A stretch of DNA of 7,248 nucleotides from a bacterium (GTDB taxonomy: Bacteria; Desulfobacterota; GWC2-55-46), in contig DAIDBB010000562.1 in the NCBI GenBank assembly GCA_027310325.1, forward strand, positions 1-7,248, written 5' to 3'. Below the pieces are notes generated by a model. It was not told the origin of the DNA. It did not search any database and was given only the letters and a program-made list of their open reading frames with translations. This document shows positions 1-4,749 of this stretch, in pieces. Positions within the stretch are counted from its first letter, which is position 1; each line of letters starts with the position of its first letter. The position numbers were made by a program, and so were the translations under genes.

Positions 1-451
1 TCATCGCGTAATAACCGGTGTAGAACCCGCCGACAGGATAATCGAAGTTCATGTCCGAGGCGGCGGCGATGAACTCGTTGCCTTTCCAGGTATTGACCCT
101 GCTCATGGTCTCGAAGCCGGAGGCGACGCATACGTCCATCCTTCCTGACGCTACCGCCTCCCACGCGGACTGGATGCAGAGCCCGCCCGTTGCGCCTCCA
201 CCCTCTATCCTTCTCGACGGCTTGGGGCAGAGTCCGAGATAGTCCTGCACCATGGCGCCGGCCTTGAGCTGTCTCGCGAAGTGGTCGGAGAAATATGAAC
301 AGACCGACCCGTCAATCATCTCCTTTGTGAGCCCTGGAAGGTCTTTCAGGGCGTAGTCGAAGGCCTCTTTTACCATCAGCCTGAAATCTTTTTTTGGACT
401 CGCCTTGGCAAACTTTGTTATGCCGCCGGAGATTACGTAGACTGGACGCAT
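1..451 (-). CDS. Thiolase-superfamily protein (SCP-x/acetyl-CoA acetyltransferase type), N-terminal part, runs off the left edge
   Basis: From an ATG at 451-449, 150 codons read leftward without a stop to the window edge. The start MRPVYVISGGITKF matches the usual opening of SCP-x-type thiolases (MR.VYI.G.G.TKFG), which fixes the start codon. Further family marks are the segment RIEGGGATGG at residues 81-90, where the nucleophile loop belongs, CVASGFETMSR at 108-118 (thiolase G(G)xExMS motif), and GFYTGYYAM at 142-150. Members of this family cleave or form beta-ketoacyl-CoA in the cytoplasm, and many work with a DUF35 zinc-finger/OB partner gene; any such partner would lie outside the window. 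Oddly, the position normally held by the nucleophilic Cys (VEAACASGG in relatives) is Gly86; the nearest cysteine is Cys92. The enzyme may therefore be non-canonical or lack thiolysis activity. It is divergent from the acyl-CoA dehydrogenase, suggesting shared acyl-CoA metabolism. No clear Shine-Dalgarno precedes the ATG. Family assignment is firm; substrate is unknown. Confidence 0.88.
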   Translation of the reverse strand, partial: MRPVYVISGGITKFAKASPKKDFRLMVKEAFDYALKDLPGLTKEMIDGSVCSYFSDHFARQLKAGAMVQDYLGLCPKPSRRIEGGGATGGLCIQSAWEAVASGRMDVCVASGFETMSRVNTWKGNEFIAAASDMNFDYPVGGFYTGYYAM

Positions 452-457
452 GAAATG

Positions 458-485
458 AATATAGCCTGATTTGCCGCGAAATCAA
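458..485 (-). promoter_or_regulatory. Candidate sigma70-type promoter for the thiolase gene
   Basis: On the minus strand a -35-like TTGATT (485-480) and a -10-like TATATT (463-458) are separated by 16 bp. The -10 lies only 6 bp before the ATG at 451, so the transcript would begin at or next to the start codon and be nearly leaderless. This agrees with the absence of a Shine-Dalgarno. It is a pattern match only; AT-rich hexamers like these also arise by chance. Confidence 0.4.
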
Positions 486-507
486 GCCGTGCGGAGAAAT
501 CCCGGCA

Positions 508-530
508 TTGCCCGAAAATTAAGATATACT
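508..530 (+). promoter_or_regulatory. Candidate promoter -10 region for the acyl-CoA dehydrogenase gene
   Basis: TATACT at 525-530 is a good -10 hexamer about 37 bp before the ATG at 568, giving a plausible leader of about 30 nt. The -35 side is poor: TTGCCC at 508-513 is only 11 bp away, too close for standard spacing, and nothing better sits at 16-18 bp. A weak or activator-dependent promoter would fit. The -10 lies inside the dyad at 522-550. Confidence 0.35.
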
Positions 531-550
531 GCATTTATGCGGGCATATCT
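522..550. promoter_or_regulatory. Imperfect inverted repeat overlapping the -10 box (candidate operator)
   Basis: The outer arms AGATAT (522-527) and ATATCT (545-550) and inner arms GCAT (531-534) and ATGC (537-540) form nested dyad symmetry around a 2-bp centre. The spacers between inner and outer arms differ by one base (3 versus 4), so the symmetry is not exact. It covers the TATACT -10 and the likely transcription start of the acyl-CoA dehydrogenase gene, the usual place for a repressor site. TetR-type regulators often control such genes, but no regulator gene is visible here. Confidence 0.3.
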
Positions 551-567
551 CTCCTTCGGGGTTCAAA

Positions 568-1704
568 ATGGATTTTAAACTGGGTGAAGAACATAGACTA
601 CTTCAAAGTAGCGTAAGGGATTTTGCGGAAAAGGAGGTTAAACCCGAAGCGGCCCAAAGGGATAGAACCGGCGAATTCCCCCGGTACATAGTCGAAAAGA
701 TGGGGAAACTTGGCCTCATGGGTATAGTATTCCCTACGGAACTCGGCGGTGCAGGGCTTGATTATTTAAGCTATGTGATAGCTGTAGAAGAACTTGCGAG
801 AATTGACGCGTCCGTTGCGATAACCCTTCTTGCCCATACGCTGTGCGCAAGCCACATATATTACTTCGGTAACGAGGAGCAAAAAAAGAGGTATCTTCCA
901 CCTCTTGCGAAGGGCGAAAGGCTCGGCGCCTGGGCGCTTACGGAGCCCGGTGCCGGAAGTGACGCGGCGAGTATGAAAACAATGGCAACGCCCGACGAAT
1001 CGGGTTGGAGATTAAACGGCGAAAAGATATTTACTACAAACGGGTCTTTCGCGGAGACTTTTGTCGTAATGGCGTCTACCGACATGTCGAAAGGGGCCAG
1101 GGGGATCTCAGCTTTTATAGTCGATGGCAACACGCCGGGACTATCGAGGGCGAAAAGGTTCGAGAAATTGGGGTTCAATTCCAGCGACACCGCCGGGCTT
1201 ATCCTTGATAACGCAAGGGTAGCCAAGGAGCTAATACTTGGCGAGGTGAATGCCGGCTTCAGACAGGTTATGGGGGTATTGGACGGAGGGAGGATAGGGG
1301 TAGCCGCCATGTCAGTGGGCATAGCGAGGGCCTGTCTCGAGGAAAGCGTAAGTTACGCAAAGCAAAGGCGCCAGTTCAATCAGCCTATAGCTGATTTCCA
1401 GGCGATACAGTGGATGCTCTCGGACATGGCTACCGAGGCCGACGCGGCAAGGCTCCTCGTCTACCGGGCCGCCCGGATGAAGGATGCAGGGGAGAGGTGC
1501 ACGAAGGAGTCTTCCATGGCCAAGCTCTTCGCCTCCGAGGCCGCGGTGAAGGCGGCTACAAAGGCGGTCCAGGTCCACGGAGGGTACGGGTACATAAAGG
1601 AATTCGCGGTTGAGAGGTATTTCAGGGACGCCAAGCTCTGCGAGATAGGCGAGGGGACAACGGAAATACAAAAGATGGTTATCGCAAGGGAGATATTGAA
1701 ATAA
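568..1704 (+). CDS. Acyl-CoA dehydrogenase, short-chain/butyryl-CoA dehydrogenase-like
   Basis: This is a complete FAD-dependent acyl-CoA dehydrogenase of 378 residues, the normal length for the short-chain group. It oxidises a saturated acyl-CoA to the trans-2-enoyl-CoA and passes electrons to electron-transfer flavoprotein in the cytoplasm. Visible marks are the opening MDFKLGEEHRLL, the first family signature AWALTEPGAGSDA at residues 121-133, WRLNGEKIFTTNG at 147-159 in the beta domain, the FAD-contacting RRQF at 267-270, the second signature QVHGGYGY at 335-342, and the catalytic base Glu362 in GEGTTEIQ near the C-terminus. All key residues are present. DGGRIGVAA (239-247) closely resembles butyryl-CoA dehydrogenases. 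The chosen ATG gives the standard N-terminus; only a weak GGGG (558-561) precedes it. It is transcribed away from the thiolase over a 116-bp shared region, consistent with a beta-oxidation-type pair. Arginine codons are 21 AGA/AGG out of 25. Exact chain-length specificity cannot be read from sequence. Confidence 0.96.
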   Translation: MDFKLGEEHRLLQSSVRDFAEKEVKPEAAQRDRTGEFPRYIVEKMGKLGLMGIVFPTELGGAGLDYLSYVIAVEELARIDASVAITLLAHTLCASHIYYFGNEEQKKRYLPPLAKGERLGAWALTEPGAGSDAASMKTMATPDESGWRLNGEKIFTTNGSFAETFVVMASTDMSKGARGISAFIVDGNTPGLSRAKRFEKLGFNSSDTAGLILDNARVAKELILGEVNAGFRQVMGVLDGGRIGVAAMSVGIARACLEESVSYAKQRRQFNQPIADFQAIQWMLSDMATEADAARLLVYRAARMKDAGERCTKESSMAKLFASEAAVKAATKAVQVHGGYGYIKEFAVERYFRDAKLCEIGEGTTEIQKMVIAREILK

Positions 1705-1820
1705 ATTGTAAAACTCCTGACTAACCATCTTACAGTTATTCGACGAGTTTCAACTTCTTCCTCCTATACGGAAAGTCATCGGGAAAATTTTATTTCATTT
1801 AGCCACGGAGGCAAAAAACT
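1705..1820. other. Intergenic gap with possible orphan C-terminal coding remnant on the minus strand
   Basis: No convincing Rho-independent terminator follows the acyl-CoA dehydrogenase; AAACTC (1711-1716) and GAGTTT (1745-1750) are inverted but widely separated and lack a T-tract. On the minus strand, 1789-1736 reads NFPDDFPYRRKKLKLVE followed by TAA, with a stop immediately upstream in frame. Its basic, AGG-using tail resembles a genuine protein C-terminus without a body. It could be debris of a gene lost when the downstream alcohol dehydrogenase arrived, or chance. No clear promoter for the downstream gene is visible. Confidence 0.3.
1807..1811 (+). promoter_or_regulatory. Shine-Dalgarno site of the alcohol dehydrogenase gene
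   Basis: GGAGG lies 9 bp before the ATG at 1821. It is the clearest ribosome binding site in the window and decides the start at MTMNILGYAA rather than at the second ATG two codons later. Confidence 0.7.
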
Positions 1821-2885
1821 ATGACAATGAACATACTTGGTTACGCGGCACAGTCCGCAAAGGATGCTTTGGCCCCGTTTCGCTTCGTGCGTCGCGACCA
1901 GCGGCCCGACGATGTTGTTATAGAGATACTTTATTGCGGTATATGCCACTCGGATTTACACACAGTCCGCAACGATTGGAGCGGCTGGTTTCCGACGGTT
2001 TACCCGGTCGTACCCGGCCATGAGATCGTCGGCCGCGTTCTTAGCGTGGGGGCGGAGGTCAAGGGCTTCAAGCCGGGTGACCATGTCGGCGTGGGCTGCA
2101 TGGTCGATTCCTGCCAGAAGTGCCCTGCCTGCGGACAGGGACTTGAGCAACATTGCGAGGAGACCGCGACATTCACCTATAACCATATTGATCGTCGGGA
2201 TAAGATGCCGACATATGGCGGTTATTCGGAGAAAATCGTCGTGACCGAGAAATTCGTCCTAAAAATCCCGGATGGATTGGACTTGAAAGGCGCAGCGCCT
2301 CTGCTGTGCGTCGGGATCACCACATGGTCGCCGCTCCGGCGCTGGAAGGCGGGTAAGGGGAGCAAGGTGGCGGTCGTGGGCCTCGGCGGCCTTGGCCATA
2401 TGGCGCTCAAACTGGCGAAGGCGCTGGGCGCCGATGTCACGCTCTTTACCCGTTCTCCGGGAAAAGAAAAGGATGCGCGCCGTCTGGGCGCCGGCAACAT
2501 CGTGCTTTCCACAGACACAGGGCAAATGGAAGCCGTGAAAGGCCGGTTCGAGCTTATTATTGATACCGTGCCCTATGCCCATGACCTCAACCTGTATCTG
2601 GCGTCGCTTTCGACCAACGGCACACAGGTGCTGCTTGGCTATCTGGGAGATCTGGAGCCGACATTGAGCACGGTACCCCTGGTGATGGGGCGCAGGGCGG
2701 TGGCGGGTTCCGTCATCGGCGGCATCAAAGAGACCCAGGAAGTGCTCGATTTCTGCGGCGAGCATGGCATCACCTCGGATGTCGAGGTGATAAATATTCA
2801 GGATGTCAATAAAGCGTATGAGCGTATGCTTAAAGGCGATGTGAAGTACCGCTTTGTTATCGACATGGCGTCGCTTAAGAGCTGA
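1821..2885 (+). CDS. Zinc-dependent NADP(H) alcohol dehydrogenase/aldehyde reductase, YahK-like (cinnamyl-ADH subfamily)
   Basis: This complete 354-residue medium-chain dehydrogenase closely resembles E. coli YahK, a cytoplasmic NADPH-dependent reductase of broad aldehyde range. The GroES-like N-terminal domain carries the catalytic zinc ligands Cys42 (CGICHSD), His67 with Glu68 (PGHEIVGR), and Cys163. The structural zinc lobe has Cys98, Cys101, Cys104 and Cys112. The Rossmann domain shows GLGGLGH at 187-193; the second strand ends in TRS (210-212) rather than an acidic residue, indicating NADP over NAD. The C-terminal ERMLKGDVKYRFVID matches the YahK group almost exactly. It has its own strong ribosome site, no close operon partner, and ends converging on murJ. 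Codon choice is foreign: 17 of 18 arginines use CGN and one AGG, against 21 of 25 AGR in the preceding gene and 17 of 23 in murJ. This points to horizontal acquisition. Its likely job is aldehyde detoxification or reduction; the physiological substrate is unknown. Confidence 0.95.
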   Translation: MTMNILGYAAQSAKDALAPFRFVRRDQRPDDVVIEILYCGICHSDLHTVRNDWSGWFPTVYPVVPGHEIVGRVLSVGAEVKGFKPGDHVGVGCMVDSCQKCPACGQGLEQHCEETATFTYNHIDRRDKMPTYGGYSEKIVVTEKFVLKIPDGLDLKGAAPLLCVGITTWSPLRRWKAGKGSKVAVVGLGGLGHMALKLAKALGADVTLFTRSPGKEKDARRLGAGNIVLSTDTGQMEAVKGRFELIIDTVPYAHDLNLYLASLSTNGTQVLLGYLGDLEPTLSTVPLVMGRRAVAGSVIGGIKETQEVLDFCGEHGITSDVEVINIQDVNKAYERMLKGDVKYRFVIDMASLKS

Positions 2886-3055
2886 TAGCGAAATGAGACG
2901 GTAAGCAATACGAGGCAAAATCGAGGGCCGAATAATTGGGAACATTCGCTTCCCTGGTTAAGGAGCGATGGGAGGTAAGCTAGGGACGGTCTTCGCCCAA
3001 GCCGGACGGGAGGCGGTAGTTGCGCTCAATCGTGTCGAGTAAGTCGACTTCCATC
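2886..3055. other. Gap between convergent genes; small hairpin and short open stretches only
   Basis: The only structures are GGGAA (2938-2942) paired with TTCCC (2950-2954) over a 7-nt loop, without a T-tract, and GTCGA/TCGAC around 3034-3048, including the perfect palindrome AAGTCGACTT at 3041-3050. Neither is a convincing terminator. Two overlapping 24-codon open stretches lie on opposite strands: plus 2968-3042, and minus 3054-2980, which begins one base after the murJ stop. The minus one uses CGC and CGT arginines like the alcohol dehydrogenase. I recognise neither and do not call them genes. Confidence 0.35.
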
Positions 3056-4615
3056 TTATTTCTTTAAGACCCTTCTAAGAAACGATATTTCAGGGACCCT
3101 GAAGACTCTGGCGGTTCCGATATAAGTCAGCATGCCTATTACAAGGGTGACCGAGACGAGCGCCGTCTTAAAAACCTTTCCATGGGGGCCGAAGGTCCTG
3201 AAGGCCAGAATATAGATGACAACGCCCATTACAGCCGACGCCGCGCCTGATTTAACGGCTGAATCGAGTATCTGCCTACCACCGATCTTACCCACCTTGT
3301 ATTTAAGCACAATAAAAAGGGCAACGGCATCAATGACAGCGGATAACGAAGCGGCCAGGGCGAGCCCCCCGTGCTTCAAGGGCCCCACAAGGGTAAAGGA
3401 TAGTACGATGTTCGCCGCGAAAGACACTAGCGCTATCCACACGGGGGTCGCGGTGTCTTTAAGGGAGTAGAATACCGATGTTAGCATACGCGCCATGGAG
3501 ACCGGCACCAGGCCAAGGGTGTAGTAATACAGGGCTACGGTCGTCCCGGCAGTGGCCGCGGCATTGAACTCGCCGCGCTTGAAAAGCACCTCTGTTATCG
3601 GGGCGCTCAAGATGAAAAGCCCTACGGTTGCGGGAATGGTTATGAAGTTTATGATCCTAACTGCGAATGAAAGGGAATCCTTGAAGGCCTTCCAGTCCCC
3701 CTTCACGACATGCTCCGAGAGGCTCGGGAGGGCGGCCGTCGCAACCGATACGCCGAAGATCCCTATCGGCATCTCCATAAGCCTTCCGGCGTAGTAGAGA
3801 TAGGAGACACTTCCGTCGGAAAGCCTTGATGAGAACCAGGTCGTCACCAGGAGGTTCATCTGGTATACGCCCACTCCGAATGTACGGGGCCCCATTAGGG
3901 CGAGTATCTTCTTCAATGCCGGGTCCTTAAAGTGGAATCTGAGGCGCGGCATCATGTCATGTCTTATTAGGAAGGGCACCTGGAGGAGGAGCTGCAGCGT
4001 GCCGCCTATCAATACCCCTATGGCTATGGAATAGACCGGCATGTTAAGTAACGGCGACAACGCGAGGACGGAAGCGATTATTGCTATATTAAGAAATACC
4101 GGAGAAAGGGCAGGGGCCGTAAAGTGCTTGAATGAGTTCAACACGCCCATGGCTATGGCCGTAAGTCCGATACTTACCATATACGGGAACATTATCTGGG
4201 TAAGCCGGATGGTAAGCGTAAACTTCTCCGGGTCTGTGGCGAAGCCCGGCGACAGGTAAAGGACTATCTCTTTCGAGAATACGATACCGAGAATGGATAT
4301 GATGACGAGGATTATGAAGAAAAAAGTGAATACGCCGGACGTAAGCTTTTTAACCTCTTCCCTTGAACGGACGTTAAGCTCTTCTGTAAATATGGGTATG
4401 AACGACGACGTGAGAGCCCCTTCTCCGACAAGCCTCCTTAAGAGGTTCGCGATCCTGAACGCCATGAAAAACGCGTCAGAATAGAGCCCGGCCCCGAAGG
4501 AAAAGGCTACTACCGCGTCCCTTATGTACCCGAGAATTCTACTTAGGACGGTAGCCGCTCCGACGATCGATGCGGCCCCCGCGATACTTTTTTCATGTGC
4601 GTCCTTTGCCTGCAT
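3056..4615 (-). CDS. murJ: Lipid II flippase MurJ (MviN family)
   Basis: MurJ is a multi-pass inner-membrane protein of the MOP superfamily that flips undecaprenyl-linked lipid II to the outer face for peptidoglycan synthesis. From the ATG at 4615 it has 519 residues, the usual size for about 14 membrane segments. The diagnostic N-terminal block is intact: LSRILGYIRD with Arg26 and Arg32, then YSDAFFMAF with Asp47 and NLLRRLVGEGAL with Arg60/Arg61, matching the essential central-cavity charges of E. coli MurJ. A typical membrane stretch is residues 95-113. The mid-protein block SVSYLYYAGRLMEMPIGIFGVSVATAALPSLS is also characteristic. A TTG at 4621 in frame could add two residues and a TGA lies directly upstream of it; ATG is preferred, although neither start has a strong Shine-Dalgarno. 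The ATG overlaps the stop (TAATG) of a 5-codon upstream frame, probably incidental. It is divergent from hrpB and convergent with the alcohol dehydrogenase. Arginine codons are 17 AGR of 23. Confidence 0.96.
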   Translation of the reverse strand: MQAKDAHEKSIAGAASIVGAATVLSRILGYIRDAVVAFSFGAGLYSDAFFMAFRIANLLRRLVGEGALTSSFIPIFTEELNVRSREEVKKLTSGVFTFFFIILVIISILGIVFSKEIVLYLSPGFATDPEKFTLTIRLTQIMFPYMVSIGLTAIAMGVLNSFKHFTAPALSPVFLNIAIIASVLALSPLLNMPVYSIAIGVLIGGTLQLLLQVPFLIRHDMMPRLRFHFKDPALKKILALMGPRTFGVGVYQMNLLVTTWFSSRLSDGSVSYLYYAGRLMEMPIGIFGVSVATAALPSLSEHVVKGDWKAFKDSLSFAVRIINFITIPATVGLFILSAPITEVLFKRGEFNAAATAGTTVALYYYTLGLVPVSMARMLTSVFYSLKDTATPVWIALVSFAANIVLSFTLVGPLKHGGLALAASLSAVIDAVALFIVLKYKVGKIGGRQILDSAVKSGAASAVMGVVIYILAFRTFGPHGKVFKTALVSVTLVIGMLTYIGTARVFRVPEISFLRRVLKK

Positions 4616-4657
4616 TACCAATCATCTTTCATGGAGTTTAGTCCGACTGGAGCCATG

Positions 4658-4687
4658 ATAATACCCTGTTTTGCCTGTCTTTGTCAT
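4658..4687 (-). promoter_or_regulatory. Candidate sigma70-type promoter for murJ
   Basis: On the minus strand ATGACA (4687-4682, five of six to TTGACA) and TATTAT (4663-4658, five of six to TATAAT) are 18 bp apart. The -10 ends about 42 bp before the murJ ATG, giving a leader of roughly 35 nt. This is the best-formed promoter match in the window, but rests on pattern alone. Confidence 0.45.
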
Positions 4688-4749
4688 TCAAAATAAATGG
4701 GCCCTCAAACACTCGAATTACGTCTTAAAATCTGGTATCCTTATATATT

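Noticed and set aside
51..242. 63-codon plus-strand frame
   Set aside because: It is antisense to the thiolase N-terminus, whose reading frame is supported by homology along its whole length.
537..578. 13-codon upstream frame starting at ATG 537 and overlapping the dehydrogenase start out of frame
   Set aside because: It has no ribosome site, no attenuator-like amino-acid runs, and its ATG is part of the dyad; probably chance.
861..1322. 153-codon open frame on the minus strand, with another of 138 codons at 1312-1728
   Set aside because: Both are antisense to the acyl-CoA dehydrogenase, lack recognisable domains, and have no ribosome site I could support.
2259..2945. 228-codon open frame on the minus strand
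   Set aside because: It lies antisense to the alcohol dehydrogenase, which has full motif support. The translation has no recognisable domain and the opening is explained by the GC-rich codons of the real gene.
2938..2954. GGGAA/TTCCC hairpin as a terminator between the convergent genes
   Set aside because: It has only five pairs, a 7-nt loop, and no T-tract on either strand.
4744..4749. TATATT as an hrpB promoter -10
   Set aside because: It abuts the GTG start, so transcription would begin inside the gene, and no -35 hexamer lies 16-18 bp upstream. TAAAAT at 4726-4731 also lacks a -35.
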